A DNA stretch of 64,000 bases from Musa acuminata AAA Group (lineage: Eukaryota; Streptophyta; Magnoliopsida; Zingiberales; Musaceae), in NCBI RefSeq assembly GCF_036884655.1, contig NC_088355.1, forward strand, positions 24,923,001 to 24,987,000. Direction: 5' to 3'. Every line of letters begins with the position of its first letter. The first letter of the stretch is position 1. Positions 1 to 9,888 of the stretch are shown one piece after another. The notes under the pieces were generated by a model, which did not search any database, was not told the origin of the DNA, and saw only the letters and a list, made by a program, of their open reading frames with translations. The position numbers and the translations under genes are program-made.

Positions 1-153
1 CAACCGCCCCTGACAGAGAGGTGCAACCGCCTGGGCTCAGTCTTCGAGCTCTGCCAGGCGGTGCAACCGCTCCAGTCAGGAGGTGCAACCGCCTGATCCC
101 TGAATTCCGGGATTTGATCGTTTTGAGCTCCAAATTTGAATTGGGTTGGGGCC

Positions 154-161
154 TATAAATA
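154..161 (+). promoter_or_regulatory. LTR TATA box
   Basis: TATAAATA lies between the minisatellite and the transcribed leader-like part of the LTR. The same box in the same context recurs at 15178, 18776, 23883, 35363, 51564 and 57793, and in reverse near 61794, so it is the conserved core promoter of this LTR family. Confidence 0.7.
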
Positions 162-540
162 CCCCACCCATTCAGCACTAAAAAGATATAGACCTACACC
201 GAATTCTTGATCTTTTCTGTGATTCTAAGAGCTCAAATTTGTGTAAAGTCTGAAAGTTCTCCTCTTTATGTTTTTCAAGTTTTGAGTTGTAAAGAGAGGA
301 GAGAAAGGTCTTGTAAGGGTTGTCTCCTGAGCCCATCAAAAGGAGTGAATCTGTAAAAGGGCAGTTGGCCTTCGCCTATTAAAGGAAGGCCTCTAGTTGA
401 CGTCGGTGACCTCGTCGGTGGAGGAAGCCAAAAGTGGAGTAGGTCAAGACTGACCGAACCACTCTATATCTCTGGTTTGCGTTTATTTTGAGCACTTTAT
501 CATTACTGCAAACCTCCTACATAGCTACTGCTCTCTGCGC

Positions 541-790
541 CTTTACGAACAAGTTTCTAAGTGCTGATCTTTCCGAATCTGCATTCAGACGTAAATCGGT
601 GTTTTCATACATTACAGTTTACGTTTACGTTTTGATTCTGCAAAACTGTCTTCTGCACTTTTACGAACAAGTTTCTAAGTGCTGATCTTTCCGAATCTGT
701 ATTCAGACATAAATCGGTGTTTTCATACATTACAGTTTACGTTTACGTTTTGATTCTGCAAACCTGTCTTCTGCGCTTTTACGAACGAAG
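541..790 (+). repeat. 119-bp tandem duplication within the LTR
   Basis: Two consecutive copies of a unit of about 119 bp start at TTTACGAACAAGTTTCTAAG and run through the TTTACGTTTACG segment. A third copy begins at about 779 and then diverges. The other LTRs of this family in the window have one copy here, so the duplication is private to this copy or its sublineage. Confidence 0.8.
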
Positions 791-814
791 TTTCTAAGAT
801 CAGATCCCTTTAAA

Positions 815-1165
815 ACTGCGTTTAGACGTAAACTGTGCAAACTATCTTTAGACGTAAAACTGTGTTTTAGACGTAAACTACTTTTAAACACAAAACTACG
901 TTTAGACATAAAACTGCGTTTAGACGCAAATTGCGTTTAGACGTAAAACTACGTTTAGATGTAAAACTGTGTTTAGACGTAAAACTGCGTTTAGACGCAA
1001 ACTGCACTATGCTTAGATGCAATCTGATCTTAGACGCAAACTGCGCTTAGACGCAAACTGCGCTTAGATGCAATCTGCATTTAGACGCAAACTACATTTA
1101 GATGCAAACTGTGTAAACTGCGCTTAGACGTAAACTGTGTTTAGACGTAAACTGCACTTAATCAT
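815..1165 (+). repeat. 18-bp tandem array in the LTR
   Basis: Degenerate tandem copies of an 18-bp unit close to AAACTGCGTTTAGACGTA, with TTTAGACG/CTTAGACG and CGTAAAAC/CGCAAAC variants. The same array in expanded form is in both LTRs of element F. In LTRs K and M the same place holds only isolated single units. Confidence 0.8.
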
Positions 1166-1293
1166 AAGTATTCTTAGAATCGGCTTTTGCATCAAAATAG
1201 TTTTATCAAACGAACGCGGCTTTCGTTTTTAATCGCTGAAAGATTTCCGCTGCACTAATTCACCCCCCCCTCTTAGTGCTCTCGATCCTAACA

Positions 1294-2207
1294 ATGTAGA
1301 CACTTCTCTATGAAGGACATAGGGGAAGCATCCTATATCTAACGGATATAGATCTATAGAGATAGATCCAAGAGGATGCTTGGCTTGTCCTAATCAAGGC
1401 ACATAGATACCATTATCAAAAGGTTTGATATGGAAAATTTCAAGAGAGGTCTCATACCGATGAGATATGGGATTTCGCTTTCTAGGAGTATGTCCCTAAA
1501 GACTCCTAAAGAAAGGCTGAACATGGAGAGGATACCCTATGCTTAAGCGATAGGGTCTATCATATATGTCGTTCTATGTACCAAGCCTGATATAGCGCAT
1601 GCTCTGAGTATCACGAGCAGGTATCAGGCGAATCTAGGCTTGGAGCACTCGAAAGTAGTAAAGTGTGTCTTTAAGTACTTGAGAAGGACTAAGGATCTTT
1701 TACCGGTATATGGAGGTAGTAGCCTCAGGCTTGAAGGCTACATATACTCAAGTTTCCAATCCGATGTCAATGATAGTAAGTCGAATTCGGGGTATGTGTA
1801 CACCCTGAATAGAGGAGCAGTGTGCTAGAAGATTTCCAAGCAAGATACTACTGCTGACTCGATCATAAAGGTGGAGTACATTGATGCAACAGAGTTAGTA
1901 AAGGAGGGATTCTAGATGAAAAAGTTCATCACAGATCTTCGTGTCGTGCCGAGCAATGAGGAGCTGATTCCCTTATATTGTGACAACAATGGGGCGATTT
2001 CTCAAGCAAAGGAACCCAGGTCTCATCAAAAGTGTTCAAAGGAGGTTCCAGCTTGTTAGAGAGATCGTGGCCCAAGGAGCTATGGTAGTGAAAAGAGTTC
2101 CATCTAAAGATTGCATCGTAGATCCACTAACAAAACTAATGTCTCAGATTGTCTACGAGCGTCAAAGGGGTCTGATGGAGATCAGACACATAGGCGATTG
2201 GCTTTAG
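1294..2207 (+). pseudogene. Ty1-copia RT C-terminus and RNase H (element G)
   Basis: Read in broken frames, this stretch gives the end of copia reverse transcriptase followed by RNase H. Recognisable blocks are KTPKERLNMERIPYAKAIGS-like text near 1500-1560, KPDIAHAL near 1585, FKYLRRTKDL near 1670, YGGSSLRLEGY, SSFQSDVND, then LYCDNNGAISQAKEPRS-like text near 1975-2025 and REIVAQGAMVVKRVPSKD near 2060-2110. In pol the RNase H would degrade template RNA during reverse transcription. Several stops (for example 1827 and 1913) and at least one frameshift near 2030 make it non-coding. It is followed directly by a PPT-like tract and an LTR start, as expected for the 3' end of a copia pol. Confidence 0.85.
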
Positions 2208-2208
2208 G

Positions 2209-2221
2209 TCAAGTGAGAGAT
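2209..2221 (+). promoter_or_regulatory. polypurine tract of element G
   Basis: The purine-rich AAGTGAGAGAT lies just before the LTR start TGCTAGTCATAGG. It matches the AAGTGGGAGAT-type tract that primes plus-strand synthesis in many plant copia elements. Confidence 0.6.
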
Positions 2222-2633
2222 TGCTAGTCATAGGTGCTATACAAGCCAATCACGTGAGTGATGGCACGTGTGACTTGACAGGCAGTCTTATTACTTATTA
2301 TATTTTGGCATTTAATCACTTTATATTGATTTTTGCATATACATATGTATATATTGTGATGTCCTTGGATCTGTGTAATGGGAATCAGATCATGATGAGA
2401 TCATGATAATGAGACCGATTCACCTTTAAACACAGACCCTAAATCATTTTGGTCATTGGTTACTCGAGAGGGACATTGAGATAACCGGACATACTAGTGT
2501 GCTGTATACCCGTCCTTATGATGGATACAGCTAGTCTCATAGCTGCTTATGTGGGGACACTAGGGATACATTATAGGTGCTAATTAGATAATGAGTTCAC
2601 TGATTGATCCGCTTACAGAATGATGAATGGTTG
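2222..2633 (+). mobile_element. 3' LTR of copia element G, first part
   Basis: The LTR begins TGCTAGTCATAGG after the PPT and runs into the gyp1 insertion. It ends with GGTTG, which is repeated just after gyp1, so the LTR resumes at 8083. No coding sequence is seen here. Confidence 0.75.
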
Positions 2634-3076
2634 TGTTAGAACCCTTGCAGATTCTAAACTTGGGGTTGATCTCTTTAGGGGATCGGCCTCCTTGGAACTC
2701 TATAGGGGTTCCTCCCTCCAAGTGCTGCTCAAAGGCTGCAGAAAAGTTTCATCTATTGCTTATGAAAAGAGAAGGAATACATGGCTATTTATAGGGCTTC
2801 TAAACCCTAACTCCTAATCATACTTAAGACTCTTACTTCTAACCAACTCCTAGTAGGACTCATAGTCAAGACTCCTATTCCCTTACAACTCCTAATTCTT
2901 CTCTAAGAAAACACCTCCTACTTGAATGCCTAACAGAATGTCCCTCTCAATTAGGACTCTCCTAGCTAGAGTCCTAACAGAATGTCCCTCTCAATTAGGA
3001 CTCTCCTAGCTAGAGTCCTAACAGTTTTATATGAATGTCCCTCTCAATTAGGACTCTCCAAGCTAGAGTCCTAACA
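2634..3076 (-). repeat. gyp1 3' LTR
   Basis: TGTTAGAACC...CCTAACA. On the reverse strand it carries three hairpin units near its 5' end (TTAGGACTCT-7 nt-AGAGTCCTAA) and a TATA box (reverse of 2786-2793). The end bordering the internal region shows GACCCCTCTTC, the reverse of the PPT. Confidence 0.9.
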
Positions 3077-3090
3077 GACCCCTCTTCAAA

Positions 3091-3531
3091 TCAGCTTTGT
3101 CCTCGAGGCTGATGATTCGTGAATTCTGGGAATTTGATCTTCAAGTCGTCATATTTCTCCCAAGTGGCATCTTCTATTGGTAGATTCGCCCACTTTATTA
3201 GCACTTCATTAGTGGGTCGTCGTCGTCGAGTCACGATCCGTCGGTCAATAATAGCACTTGGTTGGGTTTGGAGTTCTCCTTGCGTAGTCATATTTGTTGA
3301 GTGGCTTTGGGCTATCTCCAAGCACCTATTTACAACTTTCGTTTGGCCATCGGTTTGTGGGTGATATATCGTACGCCTTTTCAATTTAGTACCCTGTATA
3401 TGGAATAACTTTATCCAAAATCTGCTTGTGAAGATGCAAGTAGAATTTGTCACAAGCATAATGCATTCCTTATAGTGTAATTCTTTTGAGTCCCAACTAT
3501 AATGAGCCACGGAGCTTGGTGCTTCCTCCAA
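3091..3531 (-). pseudogene. gypsy integrase C-terminal part plus chromodomain (gyp1)
   Basis: The predicted 146-residue reading starts in the pre-integrase linker ([12 protein letters not shown], about residues 9-21). It then jumps to the FTSRFWIKLFHIQGTKLK and YHPQTDGQT...NRCLE blocks of the integrase core (about 33-70). After a second junction it ends in a chromodomain-like block ([22 protein letters not shown], about 113-135). The HHCC zinc domain and both catalytic aspartates are missing, so no integrase activity is possible. A chromodomain of this sort normally guides integration to chromatin. The junctions are the same as in gyp2 and gyp3. Confidence 0.88.
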
Positions 3532-3561
3532 TTTTTGTAAAATCTGCTTGGTGCTTATAAT

Positions 3562-4083
3562 CTAACTAGTCTCTGAATCTTCCTGCCATTCTATCATAAT
3601 ATCCTCAAGGAAGTCACTGGTCGGAAGTAAAACGGTCGAAACTTCAGCTTGCTCGGTTAGTTGCGAAAGCGCATCTGCAAGAACATTCTCTTTCCCCTTT
3701 TTGTAAGTTGTTTCATAATCAAATCTAAAAAGTTTTGTTACCCATTTTTGCTGCTCAGGGGATGATATCTTTCGCTCCAAAACGTACTTAAGGCTTTTAT
3801 GGTCGGTTTTAATTTGAAATCGTCGATCAATCAAATAGGGTCTCCACCGCGTTGCTGCGCGCACAATGGCGAGCATCTCCTTATCATATGTTGACTTATT
3901 TTGATAGGAGGGAGATAATGCCTTACTAGTGTATGCGAGTGGTCGACCATCTTGCATGAGAATGGCTCCAATTCTGACTCCAGATGTGTTGGCCTCAATA
4001 ATGAAGGGTCGGTTGAAATCTGGTAGTGTTAGCACCGGCGTCGTCGTCATGGCTGCCTTAAGTTTGTCGAAGGCAACGAAGGC
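3562..4083 (-). pseudogene. gypsy RNase H (gyp1)
   Basis: The reading runs from the RT-RNase H connection ([20 protein letters not shown]) through [25 protein letters not shown], the tether-like [11 protein letters not shown] and [14 protein letters not shown]. These are standard Ty3-gypsy RNase H (RT_RNaseH type) blocks. The usual Asp in the EAD/EADT context reads EAN in this copy (ADTSG in gyp2), a change at a conserved acidic position. The frame breaks near 4051 from the upstream RT segment. Confidence 0.85.
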
Positions 4084-5019
4084 TCAATCCGACCATTGGA
4101 AGACATCTTTTTTCAGTAAGGAAGTAAGTGGTGCACTGATGTCGCCATAGTTTTTCACGAACTTGCAGTAGTAGCCTGTTAAACCCAGAAAGCCATGTAG
4201 CAATTTTACGTTCCTCGGGGTAGGCCAGTTTTGCATTGCTTCAATTTTGAAGGGGTCTTCTGCCACACCTTCCTCTGATATGATATGCCCAAGATATTCC
4301 ACCTTCTTTTGAAGAAAGCAAAAATTCATAGTAGTTGTTGTGTGTTCAAAAGGTGGTTTTCGGTATATCTTCTTCGCATACTTGTATTTGATGATACCCG
4401 GATCGAAGGTCCAGCTTTGTGAAGATTTGTGCTCCCTTTCATCAAGCAATTCATCTACTTCTAGAATAGGGTATTTATCCTTGATGGTTATGCCATTGAG
4501 AGCTTGGTAGTCAACACATAATCGCCATGTTCCGTCCTTCTTTCGTATGGGGAGCACCGGTGAAGAGTAGGGGCTGCAATATGGCCGAATAACTCCTGTT
4601 TCGAGCATCTCTTTTATAATCCATTCTATTTCATCCTTCTGGAGATGTGGAAACTTATATGGCTGAGCATTTGCTGGAGGTTTGCCTGGAAGAATCGTTA
4701 TATAATAATCATGCCGGCGGGTAAGAGGTAGGTTGCGTGGTTTGTCAAATATATCTAAAAATCCAGCAAGCAAAGGAAGTAGATTTGGATCTTCAAATTC
4801 TGTTGACTCTCCCTTAGTTTGCTGCTCAAGTTGTACCAAAAAGCCACTGCATGCTTTATGCAAAACCTTCTTCATTTGTTGTGTGCAAATCATCGTTACG
4901 TCGCCCCCACGTTTCCCGTGCAGTATCACCTGTTTCTCCTTACTGTAAAATTTCATAATTAGTTTCATAAAATTCCCAGAAAAATCACCTAATGTTGTCA
5001 ACCATTTAATTCTGAGCAT
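4084..5019 (-). pseudogene. gypsy reverse transcriptase with catalytic core deleted (gyp1)
   Basis: The N-terminal RT blocks are clear: [54 protein letters not shown] and LNGITIKDKYP (about residues 148-225). After VDELLDER the reading passes through about 40 codons that are the [11 protein letters not shown] region read in a shifted frame. It then jumps straight to [14 protein letters not shown] and the thumb ([17 protein letters not shown]). The YVDD/FVDD catalytic palm is absent. The same shift and junction are in gyp2, so they were inherited, not acquired in this copy. Confidence 0.88.
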
Positions 5020-5091
5020 GGCCTCATGATCATCAAGAGGAAGAAGGAAGAAATCTGCAATTATCTCTTGGTCCTACAACAATAGTTTCTC

Positions 5092-5565
5092 CTACGGGCG
5101 CCTACGATCACACTTCAAAATCTGTCTGTCGGTGACCTTAACATCAAACCTGCAGCGATTCTCGATAGGTAATGCCACTCGGATAGCAACCTTACTGTTT
5201 AGGATATTATTAGTGCTGCCCGTGTCGATGAAAATAGTGATCGGTTGTTGTTTGAGAAGGCCTCCAAATTTCATCGTTTGCGGGTTTGAGTAGCTGGCTA
5301 GTGCATGTACCGTAACTTCGGTCGGTTGTGGCTCTTCTTCTGCATCTTCTTCTTTATGTTCAATGCTCTCTTCTGGATATTCAATGACCTTTTCTTCTAC
5401 TGGTTCAATGATAAAAAGTCTCCCTTTACTACAGCGATGCTCATGGCTCCACGGCTCGTCGCAATGCCAACATAACCCCTTCGCAGATCGCTCCTGAAGC
5501 TCTTCTCTTATCAACCTTTTTGGTGCAGGGACTCGGTCAACAGTAGGGGGGGCTAAGGGCTTCAA
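5092..5565 (-). pseudogene. gypsy gag zinc knuckle and aspartic protease (gyp1)
   Basis: The 157-residue reading holds a knuckle-like CWHCDEPWSHEHRC at about residues 32-45 and an acidic linker (EEDAEEEP). A pepsin-like protease start follows with the active-site motif FIDTGSTNN at about residues 112-120. The knuckle spacing (CX2CX7HX2C) is typical of this gypsy group rather than the CX2CX4HX4C of copia. The reading ends at a stop near 5092, before the linker to RT, so protease and RT are no longer joined. Confidence 0.8.
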
Positions 5566-6285
5566 TATTGCTGGTTGAGGAGTGACTCTAGTCCTTCAAG
5601 CTTCATGGTTCAATTTCTCCTCTTTATGTCGTGCGAAAGAGATGGCTGCCATAAGCGTGTACGGTTGTCACGCTTTAACTTCTCCTAGGATCTCCGACTT
5701 CAAGCCCTCATTGAAGGTCCTCAATAGCTGTTTTTGAGACCAATCACAAGTTTGATTAGATAACCTTTCAAACCTGGTTTGGTACTCCTGAATGGTGGAG
5801 GTTTGTCGGATCTTTGCTAGTTGTTCGTCAATATTCTCGTAATCGGTTGGTCTGAAGCGAATCAGCAGTCCTTCTTTGAATTGTCGCCATGAAAGGACTC
5901 CATAAGTATGTTCAAACCAATCAAACCACTATATAGCATCCCCTTCAAGATGTATAGCTGCAATTTTCACCATAGATACATCCGCGGTTTTGTGGTACCG
6001 AAAATATCGCTCCGCGCACGAGATCCAACCAATCGGGTCTCCTTCTTCCCATCTAGGGAAGTTCACTCTCATGCATGGATAGTTGGGGTTAGTCATATAG
6101 CCTCCTCTCCCTTGGAAGTCATCTAGTCGGGCTTGGTATGATTGGGCAAAGCTCTCTCCTTGATTTGATTTCTTCGGGCTTAGTGGTCGGCCCAATCTGA
6201 GTTCGGTAAAGAGCATCTGAATCTTATCCTCCATTCGCACCTCCAAGGCTTCGAATTTAGCATTGATTGCCTCCTTAGATGCCAT
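5566..6285 (-). pseudogene. gypsy gag (gyp1)
   Basis: From an ATG at 6285 (MASKEAINAKFEALE) the frame gives a short coiled-coil-prone N-terminus. The retrotransposon gag core follows (FPRWEEGDPIGWISCAERYFRY, then IHLEGDAIQWFDWFEHTYG), then about 120 codons interrupted by stops leading to the knuckle. The region around 5760-5900 keeps the RFRPTDYENIDEQL-type segment that gyp2 has lost, so gyp1 has the more complete gag. Gag would form the cytoplasmic virus-like particle. Confidence 0.8.
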
Positions 6286-6599
6286 AGTATATGCCCCCAA
6301 ATCTCTCTTTTGTTGTTGGGTTAAAGGCATGTATAAGTTGAGAGAAGTGATGGTTGAAAGGGTTGGTGGATTGGTGGATGTAGGCTGCGGTTTAGGCTTG
6401 TTTTGTAGCTGTTTTGGGTACAGTTTGAGGGTGTGGTTTGGCAGAGTTTTAGGGTTGTGGATGAAAGTTTTGGATCCGTGGTAGATGGTAGCAAAGGTTT
6501 GACAGAAATCCGTAGAAGTTGCAGCAAGTATGTGCTGTCTTGTAAGAGTAGAATTGTCGTCGAAGAAACAACGGTTTCTCGACGTAATTGCCACCAAAA

Positions 6600-7626
6600 A
6601 CTTAAGAGAATTGAGGAAGGAATTGATATCAAAATCACAGTTTATATGACAGCAAGGATATCTAATTTAATCAAGAAAATTTCGGTAGTATAATAGCAAG
6701 GAAATTGGTGCAAGTTGCAATTGCAGAATTGTCGTCGAAAAATTTTAGCGGGTTACGATGAAAATTTACAGCAACATAAAATCATTTTTAGAGATGAATT
6801 TCTTAATAGATCAATCTTAGATGGAAGCCAAGATGATCTATGAAGTGTATAAGAAATTTCATTCATAAAAGATTGTAAATAGATGGGTTAAGGCAACGAT
6901 ATGCAGCTGAAATTTTCTGCAGCATAGATTTTCAAGTGCAGCAAATTGGACATAAAAGATCAGTAGTTTATATTGAGAATTTTTCGATGAAACCAAAGAG
7001 AAATCCACTGTTAGGAAGTGTCAAAGATGTCATAAAAATTTTGTAGAAATTTGGATAGAAAAAGCACAGTAGCAAGATCAAACAGATGGTGCTATGCGGC
7101 TTGAATTCTGCAATTCAAGTGCAGCAGATTGGACATAAAAGATCAGTAGTTTATATTGAGAATTTTTTTGATGAAACCAAAGGGGATCATATTGAGAATT
7201 TTTTTGATGAAACCAAAGGGAAATCCACTGTTAGGAAGTGTCAAAGATGTCATAAAAATTTCGGAGAAATTTGGATAGAAAAAGCATATTAGCAAGATCA
7301 AACAGATGGTGCTATGCGGTTGGAATTCTGCAATGTATCTTTCGTCGTAGAGATGAAAACTCTGTGACGAAAAGTTTATGTAGCAATATAGGAACAATTT
7401 TTTTTTTTTTTTTGGATTTTCGAATAATGATAACTAAATTGCAGCAGCAGTAAGGTAGGAAACCAGAACCTGTTGCAATTCACGGGGAGATTAAAGGATG
7501 ATTCGTGGTGGTGGAGATGATGGTGGAATTCGGTGACGATCTTTTAAGCAATTGTGGGAATTACTTTGGATGGTTGTAGAGGGTTGATGGATAGCTGTGG
7601 AAGGGCAACGAGATGCCAAGAACGCT
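6600..7626 (-). repeat. gyp1 5' leader with tandem duplication
   Basis: This is the untranslated leader between PBS and gag. A segment of about 180 bp containing GGACATAAAAGATCAGTAG and GGTGCTATGCGG occurs twice in tandem (about 6940-7120 and 7120-7320), as in gyp2. gyp1 alone has a further 34-bp duplication at about 7153-7220 around TTTTTTTGATGAAACCAAAG. A long T-run at 7400-7415 is shared with gyp2. No coding sequence is supported. Confidence 0.75.
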
Positions 7627-7638
7627 GCTCTGATACCA
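7627..7638 (-). promoter_or_regulatory. primer-binding site, tRNA-Met (gyp1)
   Basis: The reverse strand reads TGGTATCAGAGC two bases from the 5' LTR end, complementary to the 3' end of initiator tRNA-Met. Confidence 0.85.
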
Positions 7639-7640
7639 GG

Positions 7641-8077
7641 TGTTAGAACCCTTGCAGATTCTAAACTTGGGGTTGATCTCTTTAGGGGATCGGCCTCCTT
7701 GGAACTCTATAGGGGTTCCTCCCTCCAAGTGCTGCTCAAAGGCTGCAGAAAAGTTTCATCTATTGCTTATGAAAAGAGAAGGAATACATGGCTATTTATA
7801 GGGCTTCTAAACCCTAACTCCTAATAGGACTCATACTTAAGACTCTTACTTCTAACCAACTCCTAGTATGACTCATAGTCAAGACTCCTATTCCCTTACA
7901 ACTCATAATTCTTCTCTAAGAAAACACCTCATACTTGAATGCCCCTCTCAATTAGGACTCTCCTAGCTAGAGTCCTAACAGAATGTCCCTCTCAATTAGG
8001 ACTCTCCTAGCTAGAGTCCTAACAGTTTTACATGAATGTCCCTCTCAATTAGGACTCTTCAAGCTAGAGTCCTAACA
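7641..8077 (-). repeat. gyp1 5' LTR
   Basis: TGTTAGAACC...CCTAACA, nearly identical to 2634-3076. Three hairpin units and a TATA box (reverse of 7793-7800) are present. It is followed by TSD GGTTG and the resumed LTR of element G. Confidence 0.9.
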
Positions 8078-8082
8078 GGTTG

Positions 8083-9321
8083 ATGATGCCTTATTGTCAA
8101 ACAATGATTCCGTAGTCCTAGTGGTGTATCTGGTCATTGGAGTTGAGACATCAAGGATATCCTGTATGAGTACACTATTATTTGATATTGGACTTATAGG
8201 TTTAAAAGTTCTAGATCTAATACAACTAGTCATCGGGAGTGGTAGCCAACCTTACGAGGACTATTGAGTATCGATAGAGGATCATTCACTCTCGATGTCA
8301 TGAGAGGAATGTTCAATATGTTCTTGTTCAAACAAATCCTTAGCCAGGGTCATTTAGATTGATAGAGAATGAGTTCTTTGGGAGAATCCAATTATAGTGA
8401 GACTCAAGCCGAAATCGTTTGGGTCTGAAAACACCATGCCCGTTATATGATCTATGGGATATTAGATGGATGAAGGACTACAGGTATACGGTAACTATGG
8501 ACAGATAGGTCCAATAGATTAGATTCCCCTATATCATATGGGGACTACAGCGTAGTGGCCTTGTACGTCCGTAATCAATGATTCGAGTGAATTATTTTGG
8601 AGATAATAATTCACTAAGCCAGAAGGAGTTCTGATAGGTATGATTCATAGCCAACTCGATATTGGGCTTAAAGGTTCACACATATATGGTAGGCATTGTG
8701 ATAAGTAGAGGTTCGGATATGAGATATCCTCTAAAGCTCCTATCTTATTGGATATCCAATAAGCCCCTGAATCATTGGATCCAATGGATGAGATCCAATA
8801 AGAGACAATGAGAGATTATTAGATAGAGATCCACTAATCTAAGAGACTTGGGTTGTTGGACAAAGATCCAATACCGAATAGGGTAGGATCCATTAGGGTT
8901 AAGTTGATAGGGGACCTCTATAAATACGAGGAAATCAATGGTTCATAGGATAGAGCCTTTTTGGGTTGCCTCTCCTATTCTCGTCCCCTTCTCCTCCTTA
9001 AATAGTAGGCTTGGAGTTTTGAGGAGCATTGTCGTGACCCTACTATATGGATCACCATTAGAGATGAGGATGCTTGACCTTTTTCACCCTCTCCTAAAGA
9101 TCTGTAGGGATTCACGGATATATGATCTCCCTAGGTAACACAATCTTTCATATACGCAGTTTTAAGTTTCGTAGGTTTTGCACACCAATCTACGCATGAT
9201 GACGAAGACATCTTTAGGAAATTAGGGATTTTGTTTTATGTTATTCCTCTGCGCATGTGATATTGCCCCCTTAGATTTCCCTATACCGGATATGCTTTTT
9301 GTATCTTTTCTACATCCAACA
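8083..9321 (+). mobile_element. 3' LTR of copia element G, second part
   Basis: The LTR resumes after the gyp1 duplication. A TATA box (TATAAATA, 8919-8926) sits in GACCTCTATAAATACGAGG. The LTR ends in TACATCCAACA and abuts reverse-strand copia pol sequence (H), in which element G is inserted. Several perfect or near-perfect short inverted motifs (GGATCC, ATTGGATCCAAT) lie around 8750-8830. No coding region is supported. Confidence 0.75.
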
Positions 9322-9680
9322 AAATCCACATCATCATAAGCAATTAATTCAAAGTTTTTAGATTTTAGATACCATAATCCTAGATTAGGAGTTCCTTTAA
9401 GATATCTAAGAATTCTTTTAATGGCTTTGAGATGAGATAGTTTAGGATTAGATTAAAATATAGCACAAAGTCCTACGCTAAACATGATGTCCGGTCTAGT
9501 TGTAGTGAGGTATAGTAAACTACCTATCATGCCCCTACAACTTTTTTTATCAAAACTTTCGCCACATTCATCTATGTGTAACTTAGTGTAGGTACTTATA
9601 GGAGTATTGATAGCCTTTGAACCATCCATATTTGGTTTGACTAAGAAAAATATCATCATTAAGTTGTTTGATTTGTAAGC
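9322..9680 (-). pseudogene. Ty1-copia RT C-terminal part (element H), segment 1
   Basis: The reverse strand encodes the copia RT/RNase H boundary: FLVKPNMDGSKAINTPIST, then KSCRGMIGSLLYLTTTRPDIMFSVGL (about 9460-9650). This is the motif block that follows the YVDD palm in Sirevirus-type pol. The frame is otherwise broken. It continues at 9889 after two LINE-derived insertions. Confidence 0.85.
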
Positions 9681-9817
9681 CTACAGCAAGTGTAGTCATA
9701 ACTATCGCATTCGCACTCTATGAGTTACTTGGCTTTGTCTATGACTTGTATAGATAAACCTATTTGTAGAAACTTTACACATAATCAATTTACTTTTACT
9801 TACAAAAAAAAAAAAAA
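9681..9817 (+). mobile_element. 5'-truncated LINE 3' end with A-tail
   Basis: The last about 125 bp of the LINE family (CTACAGCA..TGTGTAGTCATAAC through TTTACTTAC) end in about 14 A. The same 3' end is at 15880-16213, 26500-26700 (reverse) and 49560-49776. It splits the RT coding block of element H. A clean TSD is not apparent. Confidence 0.85.
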
Positions 9818-9837
9818 GCATAAGAAGAAAGTTAGTT

Positions 9838-9885
9838 AAGTAAAAACTAACTTTCTTTTTAGTATTTTACTTACCAAAAAAAAAA
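9838..9885 (+). mobile_element. short LINE tail insertion with inverted target copy
   Basis: About 48 bp flanked by AAGTTAGTT on both sides (9829-9837, 9886-9894). It ends TTTTACTTACC plus A-run, the LINE terminus. Its first half (AACTAACTTTCTTTTTAG) is the reverse complement of the adjacent RT coding sequence. This fits a target-primed insertion that copied local sequence in inverted form. Confidence 0.6.
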
Positions 9886-9888
9886 AAG

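Larger units (their letters stand above)
1..1293 (+). mobile_element. Sirevirus-like Ty1-copia LTR A1, 3' part
   Basis: The stretch matches the 3' half of the LTRs of element F (50039-58837). It has the palindromic minisatellite, a TATA box in a GGGCCTATAAATACCCC context (154-161), the conserved motif ending in GACCGAACCACTC, an 18-bp repeat array, a C-run, and the terminal CCTAACA. The next bases are not a primer-binding site but copia RNase H sequence. This is therefore the 3' end of a solo LTR or of a 3' LTR inserted in element G. Its 5' end and its TSD partner lie outside the window. Confidence 0.85.
2634..8077 (-). mobile_element. Ty3-gypsy non-autonomous element gyp1
   Basis: This is a complete LTR element on the reverse strand. 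Its LTRs are 2634-3076 and 7641-8077, and it is flanked by the perfect 5-bp duplication GGTTG (2629-2633, 8078-8082). The PBS for tRNA-Met lies at 7627-7638 and the PPT at about 3077-3090. Gene order is gag, zinc knuckle, protease, RT, RNase H, integrase, chromodomain. RT and integrase carry the same in-frame deletions as gyp2, and extra stops and frameshifts are present. By eye the two LTRs differ at about six substitutions plus small indels over about 440 bp, so it is fairly young. It sits inside the LTR of element G. Confidence 0.92.

Noticed and set aside
815..1165. CRISPR-like array
   Set aside because: Repeats are directly adjacent without unique spacers, inside a plant retrotransposon LTR.
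2620..2817. Frames within gypsy LTRs (DSKLGVDLFRGSASLE type, also 7597-7824, 39644-39878, 59296-59515, 63424-63630)
   Set aside because: They are LTR sequence; open stretches recur only because the LTRs are related.
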